Shown: positions 47,301-57,317 of the stretch, in pieces
Position numbering within the stretch: the first letter of the stretch is position 1
Layout of the letters: each line of letters opens with the position of its first letter
Assembly (NCBI GenBank): GCA_036768485.1
Contig: JAVLUZ010000154.1
Span: 44,391,458 to 44,455,457 of the forward strand
Origin: Mermis nigrescens
Lineage: Eukaryota; Nematoda; Enoplea; Mermithida; Mermithidae
Reading direction: 5' to 3'
Length of the DNA: 64,000 nucleotides
Notes under the pieces: model-generated
Told to the model about the DNA's origin: nothing
Seen by the model: the letters and a program-made list of their open reading frames with translations, nothing else
Database searches by the model: none
Position numbers and translations under genes: made by a program

Positions 47301-50300
47301 TAAAATGAGTTTCCTTGGGAGGAGGGTAAATGGTTAATTTTTACGGCTAATTATGGCGCTAAAATTATGACGTTTATATTGATTTTTTAGATATTTTTGT
47401 CGTTCCTAACCTTCCCCCACTCTCATAACCCCTAAAACGCTTTAATTCGTTGTCTTTTACTCTTGTTGAATATTCGTGATTACTTTTGCATGAAAACAAA
47501 TGATAAGAACGATGGAACGACTTGGACTATGAAATATGCACAAAATAATGGACAAAACGTGTCTAAAGGAATGAATGGATAGAGTGAAAAATACTTTAAA
47601 TTATACTGCTGGGCATCGTTTGGCGCTGTTTTACAATTCCAGGCTATGCCGTTCAGAAGTCCTGGTTGGAGATACCCCCACACCCTCCCCTTCCCTCAGT
47701 GTGCATGTGTGGCGGAGGTCCGAAAATTTATGATCTTGTATTTCGAGATACATTTGGAGGTGCAGAAAATAAGGTGCATTTTTGACATTTTAGACCATGC
47801 TCTATCTAATAAGACTAAAAACATCATTTTTTCGAAAAATTTCTCGTGATTATCTGTTTGGGTCAAAATTTTAGTCTTATAACAATTCTATCGTGTTTTT
47901 TATATGAAATTTCGCGTTGTCTTAGAAGATACAGTCTCGTAACTGCATCTTAGTAATAAGAAATTGACATTTGCTGGCCGGAAAGAGACTATAAATGTGA
48001 AAATAGCACCGAAAGGTTTTATATTTTCCGATAAAGAGATGCTAATTTCGCTACCTTCCGTACATTATCTTACCTTTCCAATTTTTTTTGGGTTTTAGGG
48101 GGGGCGCTCCTCTGCGTACGTCCATGTTTAGAGGTAGTAACTATTTCTGATGCCTTGAGTGCATTGTTTGGTGTTCATATGTTTGTAAAATTTGATCAAA
48201 GCCTATTCACTTGTATTCGCTGGAAAGGCCAATTATTTACACCTAATTTTAGGTTCTTAATGTTTTATTGCTCGTTTCAGTAGAACGTCTAATCATTGAA
48301 ATATGAAAACAATATTTCTTATGCAGGGCAATAAATTATAAAATTGAGTAGATTTTAAGTAAAAACTTGTTAGTGCCTTCGGAAAGAATTTGAAATTCAT
48401 CCAGACTGGCCACGTTTAGTCAAATTTCAAAGTTATTTCTTGCGTTCACACCTAATCTGTAGACGCATTTGAACGTTTTGGTTAAATTTTTGCTTTGTTT
48501 TTAGGGACTAGAGAGAGCGGAAAAATTTGTGCAAGACTTCCTTCTAACGCATTTGAACGAGGTGGATGTCAATGAAATTTTCAACTTGAGGCATCCTGAA
48601 GTTGTTCTAAAGTGCATGTCTGAAATATTTGGGCAAAGGGGAAGCCGAACCTAGGTAATGTGTGCCGTACACCATAAGATCAGCTTTATTCTGGGGTAAT
48701 TGACCCCCAGTTTTTGTCGGACATGTCAAAAAAGTACCTAAAAATGACCAAAAAAGCAACTATTTGTGAAAATTTGGAGGAGGGGTCAAAAATTTTCTGA
48801 CTTTGGGGGAATGATGGGGACGACCAATTTTGGTGGTGATCCCCATACATTTCAGGGCTCAAAATTTAGTGTGGTTCTCCGGCCATTTTTAGGGAGAGGG
48901 AAGGGGTAAACGACCTCCAATTTCTGGCCGAAAACGACCAAAAAAACACATAAAAACGGCTAAAAACCGCAAGTTTTCTAAAAACTAAAAATGGGGGGGG
49001 AGTTCGGAAATTTTCTGGCTTTGAGGGATCGGAGGACGACTGACTTTGGGTGGGGGATCCCCCATCCCCAGTTATACATATATCTGGGGATCCCCATCCG
49101 CCTATCACATGTGCGGTATATATTTCTTCGATATTCGTGACTTTATTGATATTAAATAGTATTGCTGTACATAATTTCCGTTTACTTTTCGAAATAGGCT
49201 TATGCGACAAGCTGGCTCGTTCACAGTTACACCTATTTTCATTGTGGGTATTTATAGCGACAAACTATTGCTTGGACAATGTGAGTTTACTATGTGTAAG
49301 GATGCGTATATGAAAAGAATATATTTAAAAGATACAAGGTGGCTCGAATAAAAACGAGATGCATATCGCTTCTTATAACTTCTCTGATATTTTACTGATT
49401 TTGATGCGGTTTGCTGTATTTGAGAGCCTATGACCTCTGCATGCATCTTGTTTTATCTATGCTGCTCAAGCCGTTATTGGTTTACATCAAATTGGGTAGA
49501 AGTCGTTTTTTTCTAGCATTTTGCAGATTAAATATGTAAAAAAGCTATTCATTACATGATAACCTCTTACCAACAAAAGCAAATTAGATGCGGTTTGTTT
49601 TGAAAGAAAAAGCCTGTTATCCCCGCATAAATGTAGTTAAATGATAATTATATTTAAAAGGTTGTCCAAAATATATATACACGTGGTTTAACAAAAGTCG
49701 TTTTTTCCAATTTTGAAAGTATTTGCCGGAAACATTATTTGCCCTTGTTGCCCTTTAACTTTGCAATATATTATGACAGTTGAATATAAGTTTTCAAATT
49801 CTTATATGTAGTTCCTTTTACTTGGCTATCACTCAACTATTCAATTTGCTCTATGGCATTTCAGGTTGCGACAGAATAATCGAGCTATTATCACAGCTTT
49901 CACATTTTGCAAATTGCTTGCAAATTAAAAATTGTTGATTATTGAATTCAACAACCCGTGATAAATGTGCAGTTGTTTCGCACAGATTAATCCAATCAAT
50001 ATAAAATTAGGCATAACAGTAAATAAGTAATTTTGGTATGTTTTAAATTAAACCGCGTTTTATTATCTTTTTTTGTTGAAGAATTATGATGTTCTAAAGA
50101 TAGCTTGTTTTATGCAATTAATCTGCAAAATGGTAGAAAAAACGACTTTTGCTAAATTTAACGTTGAGCAACATCAGCCTTATGAATATTAATAGAACTT
50201 CACCACATTCTTGCAAAGGTCATAGACTATTAAATAATGCAAACCGCATTAAAATTGGTTAAGTATCAGAAAGGTTTGTAAGGGCCGATATGCTGCTTGT

Positions 50301-53300
50301 TTTTTAGCCATCCTGTTGTATATATAGAAAACTCGGAAAAAGATCAAAAAATTACATTTCAGGGAAAAAAGGAAAAACATATAAAAGAATGCATGAAGAA
50401 TGTAATAATGAAGAATGTAATAATGAATGTAAGAATGTAAGGATGCGTAATCATAAGCTTTGACTTTGACTTCCATTGTAGGATGTAATTATGTGCATTG
50501 CAACGTGAATTTCGCTCGAAATTATTTTTTCACTATTGCATGCACAGTAGGGATGTGCCGGTTAACCGGAACCGGAACCGGCTGGAACCGACCATTTTTT
50601 CGGAACCGGAACCGGAACCGAGAACCGATTTTTTGATATTCTAAGAACCGGAACCGGAACCGATTTTTTGATTTTCTAAGAACCGAACCGGAACTGGAAC
50701 CGATCTTTTTTGGAGTGGGTTCTCGGTTTTTTAAAATTAGAGTTGAAAATCGAACTTCATAAAATTTAGTGAAGACATGAAGCAGCAATTCAATCTTTTA
50801 TTACCCAAAACTTTACAGACTAAAACTTAGTATTGTTCCGGGTAGATTATATTTTAAAGATAACAGTCGTTCTGCTTTTTCGCCATGTAGCCTGTTTCTG
50901 AGAGGGTCGTAAGTGATTCCAGCGCAACTGAACAGCTGTTCCGATGGAACGCTTGTAGCTGGCGCCGCAAGCAGGGGCGAATCTAAGGGGCGGGGGGCCG
51001 CCCTCCCAATTTAAAAATATTTGGCGAGATAAACAATGGATATACAATTTGCAATTATTTTTTGGCCCTCAGTGACCATAATTTCTCAAATTTTTTCGGC
51101 GCTACGCACCGGGTGATATTTATTAATGACATTTATTTACTTTCTTGGCCACCTGGAAGCCATTTTCTCTTCATGTAGGTTTCAAAACAATTTTAGCAGC
51201 AGAAACAGCTATTTTTGCATAGTTTTCTTCTATTTTCAATTAAAAATTTCGATGTTTCGCATCAAATGCTATAAATACAGTAAATCAAGCTGTAGATCGT
51301 GCTTCTAGACGTCTATCCGTCTTAATCTCACAAATTTTCCGGCGCTTCGCGCCACGGTTTTTTGTATTCGGTTAAGATTTTTCCCGATGTACAAAGACTT
51401 TTCGGGATCGTCTTTGTACGTGTACGAAGATTTTGGAGAGACAAAAATTACAAAAAAGGTCTAAAATTCGCAGAAATCTACGGCGCTTCGCGTCGAAATG
51501 ACTGATTGTGTGCTCTATTTATCTTTATAATGGCAGAAACTGCATTTCGAAAGAAAAATGTCAAATTTTCAGGCGCTTCGCGCCGTTTTAAGACGATTCT
51601 TAGCCATTTTTGCCCTTAGAGACCCATAAATTAGCTGAAATACACTACCAAAAGTCGAACAACTCTATTTTTACCACACTAAAATCGCTACTGTACTATA
51701 TTATAGTACCCAAAAATTTGTGTGTACAAATGTACAAAGACTTTTGGGGATCATCTTTGTACATGTCAAACGGACCTTGTACAAAAAAACTGCTTCGCGC
51801 CAGAATTCTGATAAAGTCAAAGAATTTTAATAATTTTTAGCACAAAATTGTCGAAAATTTTAAAATTCTAAGAAAAATATTGCGTCAAAAGTGATTTAAT
51901 GTAAAAGTATACATTGTAGAACGCCGAAGAAAACGCTGTTTCGCGCGTTAAGGGCAAGTTTTTGGACCTATTCTTGACTGTTTTTGGAAAAGCTGGGATA
52001 CTGCCCCTTAGGAAAATCCTAGATTCGCCACTGGCTGCAAGATATTGCTTAGCTATAAACGCGAGAATCGGCAAATTCTTTGACTTCTCTTTCCACCATT
52101 GCAGTAGATCTTCGTCATGAATTAAGCATTTCGATTTCGTATAAGCCTCCAAATAAGAAACACAGATATATTCAGTGATTTATAAGTAAATTGTCAACTA
52201 GACGTAAAACTTATTTGAACGTGCATTTGCCAGATTGAAACGACTTCTTGAATAATTTATCTTTCGATTACATCGTCAAATCTTCCGGTGAAGTCAGGCT
52301 ATCAAGAGCGTACGTACTTTAACACAGGAACCGAGAACCGGAACCGGAACCGACGGTTCTCTAGTTGAAGAACCGGAACCGGAACCGACGGTTCCAACTT
52401 ACGCAAGAACCGGAACCGGAACCGAAATTCTTGTTTTCAAAGAACCGGAACCGGAACCGATTTTTTTGAAAACCTGGAACCGGAACATCCCTAATGCACA
52501 GCATGGGAAATTGAAGTTGAGTCCGAAATTTCTTTCCTTTAAATTCATTTGTTTATCTCTAAAACGATATATGCTTCAAAAACACCATTTTTGCCGTTTG
52601 TGACATTGCTCTTTCCTTCTAAACGACGAAAAGAAAAAATTTTCGAGAAAAATTAAATGAAATTGAAATAAATATATATGCATGTGTACTTAGATATGGG
52701 TTTCAAAAAAATAATTACTTTTGTACTGAAAAGTTCATAAAAAACGCTTAAAAGGCTTTCCTTGAAGAATCGTAAATTATGGGGTGACAATTTATTTTGT
52801 GGTGGGTGAAAAAAATTTTGGCTGAATCCGATCCTGGGGGGGCACGCCGCTAGTTCTGACCGGAGCGTACTGGAGCAAACAAATTAGCGACCCGAGCGCT
52901 TTCTTAAGTAAACAAAAGTGCGCAATTAATTATGCTGGGCTGACCTCGTCGGTCGACCAATTATGCGTCTGGTACTTACAGTAATGCACCCGACTAGGAA
53001 AGCATAAATTTTAAAGTTCAGTTTTCGAGCTCATCGTGAAAAATGGAGCAAGAAAAAATATAATATTACAACATTTCATTCACTCTGGAAAAAGCTGACT
53101 TATTTTAAATTTTAAGAGCACTTGACATTTATTGTGTCCATAAAAGTGGAATATTTCAAAATAATACTAAGCTAACAGCGTCAACATGAAAAACTACCAC
53201 GGTTTGTGAACGAACATTATACATAGAAGCACACGTATCGCAAAAGTCGTTGAACAATCGCTCCTACGCGGATCAAGACAGACTGTTGGAGAGGATGCAA

Positions 53301-56300
53301 TTTGGACGGGCTGAACTATGCTCACGATCATACCTGGGCATGGGGGGTTTGGGGGCATGTACCCCCCGAGAAACCGAAATACCCCCCCCAGAAATCAAAA
53401 TACTCCCCCCAGATTTCAATTTTTGAAAATTTCTTCGTTTTTCCGCAATTTTTTGATGCCAATGGATAGTGCTCGATGAGAAACGTTGAAAAATAGTGTT
53501 TTTTTCGCCATACCACCACTTTTAAGGCCATTTTTTTACCTTTGAAAAAATCTTGCACCCCCAGAACTTTGGTGTCGCCCACCTGTGCTCACGATACTGT
53601 GAAGCACTCGATCAGTTTCATCAATCCGGTTGACAATTCGACCCATACCCAGAAAATCGAAGCTTAATGGTCTAAGGCTAAACGGGACCGCAGACGAAGA
53701 TTGGACGAATGAATGCGGCGACTTATGAAGGGTTTCTGGTCGAATGGATCTGGCGCAGCAAGTTTGATTCGATGGAGCGATTGCTCAACGATTTTTGCGA
53801 TGCGTGTGCTTTTATGTATAATGTTCGTTGACAAATCGTGGTAGTTTTTCATGTTGACGCTGTTGGATTAGTATTATTTTGAAATATTCAACTTTGATGG
53901 ACAAAATAAACGTCAAGTGCTCTCAAAATTCAAAATGAGTCAATTTTTTTCAGAGTGAATGAAATGTTGTAATATTATATATTTTCTTGCTCCATTTTTC
54001 ACGATGAGCTCGAAAAACTAAACTTTAAGATTTGATTTTCGCTCTGTAAAAAAATTGTGTCAAAAAAATGTTCCCCTAGTCAGGCGCATTACTGTAAGTA
54101 CCAGACGCATAATTGGTCGACCGACGAGGTCAGCCCGGCATAATTAATTGCGCACTTTTGTTTACTTAAGTGAGCGGTCGGGTCGCTAATTTGTTTGCTC
54201 GAGTCGCTCGCTACGGTCAGAACTGGCGGCGTGCCCCCCCAGGATCGGATTCAGCCAAATTTTTTTTTGGGAGGAGGAGCAGGAAAACCTCTCAACCATA
54301 CGTGGGCAGCAAGAAAATTCTGGGGGGGGGTGCAAGATTTTTTTGAAGGTCAAAAAATGGCCCTAAAAATGGTGGTATGGCGATAAAAACACCATTTTTC
54401 GACGTTTCTCATCAAGCACTATCCATTGGCATCAAAAAATTGCGAAAAAAAACGAAAAAAATTTTTAAAAATTGAATTCTGGGGGGGGTATTTTGATTTC
54501 TGGGGGGTATTTTGGTTTCTGAGGGGGGGGGTGCATACCCCCCAAACCCCCCACGCCCAGGTGTGCTCTCAACCCCCATCACGTGTCTTTGTTGCGAAAA
54601 TATTTGTAGTTATTGCAATGCCTTATACCTAACTATTGGTGATATTCTCCTGCCGTTGTACGCATTTGATTTTCTCGATTTTAAAATTACCTGTTGCAAA
54701 CGTTGGCATAGGTGCGGGAAAGAGGTGTTATGTTAATACCTCTGCCTAAAATATTGAATAATCATAACTTACTTAAGAAACTGGCAGGCGATTTCGTGGT
54801 AGCACAAAGTGTTGCAGAGGAATTTTAGAGCTCAGTGTGCAAAATCCAAGTCGGTTATCTGAATTTTTTTTATTAAATTGGTCAGATTACTGCGAACTCG
54901 GATAATGATGCATGTCTCATAGAAACCAGGGCAACGGTTCATATTCGCGCATGTTAGTAAGACAAATCAATACTAACTATTTCTCCATTGTTTCTTTTAC
55001 GTCTTCCGATCACGGTTTTTTCGTATTCGGCAAAGATTTTTCTCGATGTATAAAGTTTTTTGGGGACCATCTTTGTACATGTACAAAGATTTTTGGGAAG
55101 ACAAAAACTTCAGAAAAGGTTTGAAATTCACAAAATTTTTCGGCGCTTCGCTCCGAACTGAGTAATCGTGTGTTCTATATATTTTTATAATGTCAGAAAT
55201 TACATTTTGAAAGGAAAAATGTGAAATTTTTCGGTGCTTCGCGCCGTTTCGAGACGATTATTAGTGATTTTTGACATCAGAAACACATAAATTAGCTAAA
55301 ATACACTACTAAAGATCGAACAATTCGATTTTTGCCCCACTAAAATCGCTACTGTTCCATATTATAGCACCCAAAAATTTGTGTGTACGAAATGTACAAA
55401 GACTTTTATGGACCATCTTTGTACATGTACAAACGGACCTTGTACATAAAAAATACCGCTTCCTATAGTATTTACTATTTATATCCATTAATTTAGTCAC
55501 TGTTTTTTGGAAAAGCACTTCTTGTCAACTCGTAAAATAAAAAACACATTGTTTTCTCTAGTAATTTTCGTTTGAACTGTAAAAGATGTGTGTCATTCTT
55601 GCTTTGACGCCATGACAATTAAAATGAGAATCCGACTCATGTAACCCTAAGTGTTACTAGAGGGTAAAATTGATAATATGTAGTCATGTGCGTTAAGCGC
55701 GCGAACTTCTATTCTGTGCGTCATACATGGACAAGCTGTACAACTTCATTTCCGGTATCAATGAGAGCCGGGTCGGTATTAATGGATCCACCAGCCAGTA
55801 ACAATGGAAAATTTTATACAAAAACAAAATAAACGATAGAGAAGTGAACAGAAATTTAGGGAAATGCACAGCAATGACTTTTTAAACCAACCAACTAACC
55901 AATGCGTTAACCAATTAAATAATCAAACAACCAACCAACAAAGGAACCAATTAATCAATCAAACCGGAAAAGCGGCCATCATAAGCATTTCTTGAGTTAA
56001 AACAGAAACTAAAGGCTTTGAAGGATAAAAATTTTTTGAATAAAATAACACTTATATATGTACATATGCAAATCCTTACTGATGTATAAGCAAACAACCA
56101 CTTTGTAAAACGACAACTAATAAAAAGTGGACAGCTGGTATCAATGGGAAAACCGGCCTTTGTCCATGTGTGCTGTACATGCTCAACGATTTTGCAGCAC
56201 CGTGCAAAAAGCATGATAAGAGTGTTTATTTACCGACGTGTTTTATTGTGTTAATATACACTTTCTGTTGACGGAATCAGTCTTTGCATTAACAGGAAAA

Positions 56301-57317
56301 ATGCATTACTCTAGTTTGACTACATTATTTTTTATTAAACTCATATGTATATCAATCAGCTTTCATGCACGTTGCGTAGTTCCCTGCGTAAAATATCGTC
56401 AAAAAAATCCATTCTGAAATGGAATTTATTGTCTTACATCAAAATGACATTCCAAGAGGCTAAAGTAGGGTTGTAATACGATTTAAAATGTTGATAAAGC
56501 ATGTTATGAATTAAGACCATACGTGGGCAGCATCAAAATTCTGGGAGGGGGTGGGGGGGCTGTGCAAGATTTTTCAAAGGTAAAAAAATGGCCTTAAAAT
56601 GGTGGTATGGCGAACAAAACACCGTTTTTCAACATTTCTCATCGAGCACTATCCATTGGTATAAAAAAATGCGAAAAAACAAATTTTTAAAAATTGAATA
56701 CTGGGGGGTATGTTGGTTTTTCGGGGGTTGCATACCCCAACCCCCCACGCTAGGTGTGATTAAGACATCCATTTACTACGGAATTATTCTCGGAATTCAT
56801 CCTCCTCTCCCGACGATGCGACGTTTGTTAATTTTCACTGCGATTTATTGCCAAAATGTAAGTATTTCCTGGACTAAATTAACTTATTGTTAAGCGGTCT
56901 CACTATTCAGCTCCTGGTGAAAACGTTGCCATAGCAACGAAAATGGCTTATCGCGAATGCCTGAAAAAGTTGTGGAGCACGGATTCAAAAAGTCAAAAAC
57001 CGTATGATTTTCAATCATATCATTCTATGGAAGCGTACAAGTCGAAGAGAAATATATGCTTGATGGAGCTGTTGCAAAAATACTCAAACCAAACCGATGT
57101 TTCTAAATGCACCGTTATAGAGGATGCGCTAATATTAGAAGATTCAATTGAACCGGAGCCGCTAAAAGCCGACGACATTGTTTCTACGTACAAGAACAAA
57201 ATTAGTCCGACTTTGGGCGTTACGCTTAGACGACGGCTGAAACACTACTTTTATCAAGGATCGCCTATGCGTAGAGTTCCACGTTCGTTTATCAAACCGA
57301 AAGTGGAAACGATCTGA
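35326..57317 (+). CDS. MRPL44: Mitochondrial ribosomal protein L44 (mL44)
   Basis: Exons: 35326-35584 (tentative), 35632-35746, 39331-39518, 44774-44849, 46381-46465, 46609-46680, 48505-48654, 49198-49280 and 56911-57317. All borders are GT-AG and the phases agree, except exon 7, which has one base too many. Conserved blocks in order: LWMRRQVLGPDPIKPRS; the junction WNYDAELVAFGCRL; LRFYYPLMPEEGI; MSQISCEIGTKDLI; LADAFLAIVGAI; EKFVQDFL; EPRLMRQAGS; FIVGIYSDKLLLGQ; SPGENVAIATKMAYRECLKK. This is the RNase III-like fold followed by the dsRNA-binding domain of mL44, a non-catalytic protein of the mitoribosome large subunit. The proposed start MISRSSQNFFQLVRS reads as a matrix-targeting peptide. 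About 100 residues follow the dsRBD, ending KPKVETI. Confidence 0.9.
36640..36907 (-). mobile_element. Family A MITE, reverse
   Basis: It begins near CCACGCGGGGGTCTAGG and ends CATGCTCTGCATCTATG. The interior matches family A at 669. The TSD is not resolved. Confidence 0.65.
36991..37235. mobile_element. Palindromic MITE related to family M
   Basis: The ends TAGTCTATTTCACGAAACC and GGTTTCGTGAAATAAACTA are inverted, and TA precedes the left end. The interior differs from the other family M copies. Confidence 0.6.
37327..37706 (-). mobile_element. Family B MITE, reverse
   Basis: It begins CATGCATGATCTTGAGGG and ends CATGCTGTGCATGTAAATG. It retains the internal order of family B but has lost the GCGAAGC core (AATTTCGCGCCATTATAC). 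Confidence 0.65.
37905..38313 (+). mobile_element. Family D MITE in MRPL44 intron
   Basis: It begins CATAGGTGCACAAGGTC and ends ATGTGCAAGTGTG. The flanks ATTCCTAT and ATCCCTAT match at 7 of 8. The GCGAAGC hairpin present in the two sister copies has been cleanly lost here. Confidence 0.8.
38583..38775 (+). repeat. TTGG/TTGA microsatellite
   Basis: This is an imperfect tetranucleotide array of TTGG, TTGA and TTAG units. A complementary CCAA-type array lies at about 55885-55960 in the same gene, and flanking phrases (GTTGATACCGG and its inverse) recur there, so both may be parts of one repeat family. Confidence 0.7.
39974..40430 (+). repeat. Tandem duplication, two units of about 225 bp
   Basis: Both units share the same order: AAACAAATGTAAAA, GCAAAAAGTCGAATTTT, AACGCCTTGAATGTGAAATC, ACTGTAACTCGTT, AGCTAATCGCATAT. 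They differ by about one base in fifteen. Located in MRPL44 intron 3. Confidence 0.8.
40532..40949 (-). mobile_element. Family B MITE, reverse
   Basis: A 418-bp copy runs CATACATGATCTGGGGG to GTTCTGCATGTATG, with flanks CTTATACC and CTTATATC (7 of 8). Confidence 0.75.
40950..41963. other. Unassigned part of MRPL44 intron 3
   Basis: AT-rich. The frames here lack splice or domain support, and no repeat is recognised. Confidence 0.35.
42081..42487 (+). mobile_element. Family P MITE, diverged
   Basis: It begins CAATGTTTTTTGTACAAGG and ends GGATACAAAGAAATCGTG. The hairpins are decayed (GGCGTGAAACTCC). No TSD is resolved. Confidence 0.6.
43551..43980 (+). mobile_element. Family F hAT MITE split by family E
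   Basis: The ends CAGGCACGCAGC and CAGCTACGTGCCTG lie within the exact duplication GAAACAAA (43543-43550 and 43981-43988). With the inner family E removed it matches the 169-bp copy at 9290. Confidence 0.85.
43588..43843 (+). mobile_element. Family E MITE nested in family F
   Basis: It runs CATACGTGGGCAGC to CGCCCAGGTGTG, with the exact palindromic duplication GTCCGGAC (43580-43587, 43844-43851). The other family F copy (9290) has a single GTCCGGAC here and serves as the empty site. Confidence 0.9.
44299..44726 (+). mobile_element. Family D hAT-type MITE
   Basis: It runs CATAGGTGCACAAGGTC to CATATGTGCATGTGTG, with the exact duplication CTCTCGAT (44291-44298 and 44727-44734). It carries a perfect GCGAAGC hairpin at 44566 and ends 47 bp before MRPL44 exon 4. 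Confidence 0.85.
45540..46275. repeat. Decayed GTACAAA-rich element in MRPL44 intron 4
   Basis: It starts near TATGCAGTCCCGTGTCCAGG, with inverted GTACAAAAAA/TTTTTTGTAC blocks and a near-perfect GCGAAGC hairpin at 46109-46121. It is related to the repeat at 33.1-33.7 kb. The ends are not resolved. Confidence 0.5.
46837..47200 (+). mobile_element. Family C hAT-type MITE
   Basis: It runs CATAGGTGCGCAAGGTC to AATGCTCTTGCATG. The flanks GTTAAGTT and GTTATGTT match at 7 of 8. The interior consists of the same 'agctatatagcctttttgg' repeats as 31374, with fewer units. Located in MRPL44 intron 6. Confidence 0.8.
47201..48504. other. Rest of MRPL44 intron 6
   Basis: Around 47.23-48.13 kb is a decayed repeat bounded by GGCGTACGCAGG and its near inverse CTGCGTACGTCC, with G-rich blocks near both ends. 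It is probably an old hAT-type element. The remainder is unassigned. Confidence 0.4.
48685..49085 (-). mobile_element. Two family L repeats in tandem
   Basis: Two copies of the family L layout (about 48690-48860 and 48868-49085) each pair a CCGGCCATTTTTAGGG-like start with a GATCCCC end. They lie in MRPL44 intron 7, which is only 543 bp, so they make up most of it. Confidence 0.5.
50548..52493. mobile_element. hAT element with GGAACC subterminal arrays
   Basis: A 1.95-kb element begins TAGGGATGTGCCGG and ends GGAACATCCCTA. The exact 8-bp duplication ATGCACAG lies at 50540-50547 and 52494-52501. About 150-180 bp at each end is an array of CCGGAA/GGTTCC units, outward-inverted. A family P MITE is nested within. 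It sits inside an old family B copy, whose start (ATGCACAG) supplied the target. Confidence 0.85.
51353..51792 (-). mobile_element. Family P MITE, reverse, inserted into a GCGAAGC hairpin
   Basis: It runs CACGGTTTTTTGTATTCGG to TTGTACAAAAAAACTG, with the exact duplication CTTCGCGC (51345-51352 and 51793-51800). The target is one half of a GGCGCTTCGCGCC hairpin, so the hairpin sequence is duplicated on both sides. The interior has another hairpin at 51572. Confidence 0.85.
52811..54268. mobile_element. Palindromic (foldback) element, arms about 0.5 kb
   Basis: The inverted ends are GGCTGAATCCGATCCTGG and its complement, followed by GGCACGCCGC. The arms pair around a centre near 53541 over roughly 450-550 bp. 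Shared blocks include GGTCGACCAATTATGCG and GAGCTCATCGTGAAAA. The centre holds a family E MITE plus about 100 bp of single-copy sequence. The outer TSD is not resolved; flanking sequence looks like family B. Confidence 0.75.
53329..53587 (-). mobile_element. Family E MITE in the loop of the palindrome
   Basis: It runs CATACCTGGGCATGGGG to GTCGCCCACCTGTG, with the exact duplication CTCACGAT (53321-53328 and 53588-53595). Confidence 0.85.
54297..54565 (+). mobile_element. Family E hAT-type MITE
   Basis: It runs CATACGTGGGCAGC to CGCCCAGGTGTG, with the exact duplication CTCTCAAC (54289-54296 and 54566-54573). It is very similar to the copy at 43588. Confidence 0.85.
55011..55458 (-). mobile_element. 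Family P MITE, reverse
   Basis: It runs CACGGTTTTTTCGTATTCGG to GTACATAAAAAATACCG. The flanks CTTCCGAT and CTTCCTAT match at 7 of 8. Its hairpins carry one substitution each (CGGCGCTTCGCTCCG, CGGTGCTTCGCGCCG). Confidence 0.75.
56518..56758 (+). mobile_element. Family E hAT-type MITE near MRPL44 last exon
   Basis: It runs CATACGTGGGCAGC to CCACGCTAGGTGTG, with the exact duplication ATTAAGAC (56510-56517 and 56759-56766). It ends 152 bp before the final exon's acceptor. Confidence 0.85.

Larger units (their letters stand above)
49281..56910. other. MRPL44 intron 8 (7.6 kb), TE nest
   Basis: It is defined by donor CAATGTGAGT and acceptor CTCACTATTCAG. Besides the elements listed separately, 49281-50530 and 55460-56510 are AT-rich with no recognised gene. 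CCAA-type microsatellite sequence lies at about 55885-55960. Confidence 0.75.

Noticed and set aside
50548..50710. GGAACC, GGGGTC and CAGGAGAAT arrays as CRISPR or simple microsatellites
   Set aside because: They lie symmetrically inside the ends of TSD-flanked hAT elements and are inverted at the far end. There are no spacer-repeat units, and the DNA is eukaryotic.
54737..54829. Frame with LLKKLAGDFVVAQSVAEEF, resembling an RNase III helix of MRPL44
   Set aside because: It lies after the exons that already encode this region, has no usable donor and ends in a stop. Taken as chance similarity.
56817..56910. Small exon MRRLLIFTAIYCQN with a 52-bp intron to 56911
   Set aside because: Its phase does not match the following exon, whereas exon 8 of MRPL44 (ending at 49280) does match and completes the dsRBD.
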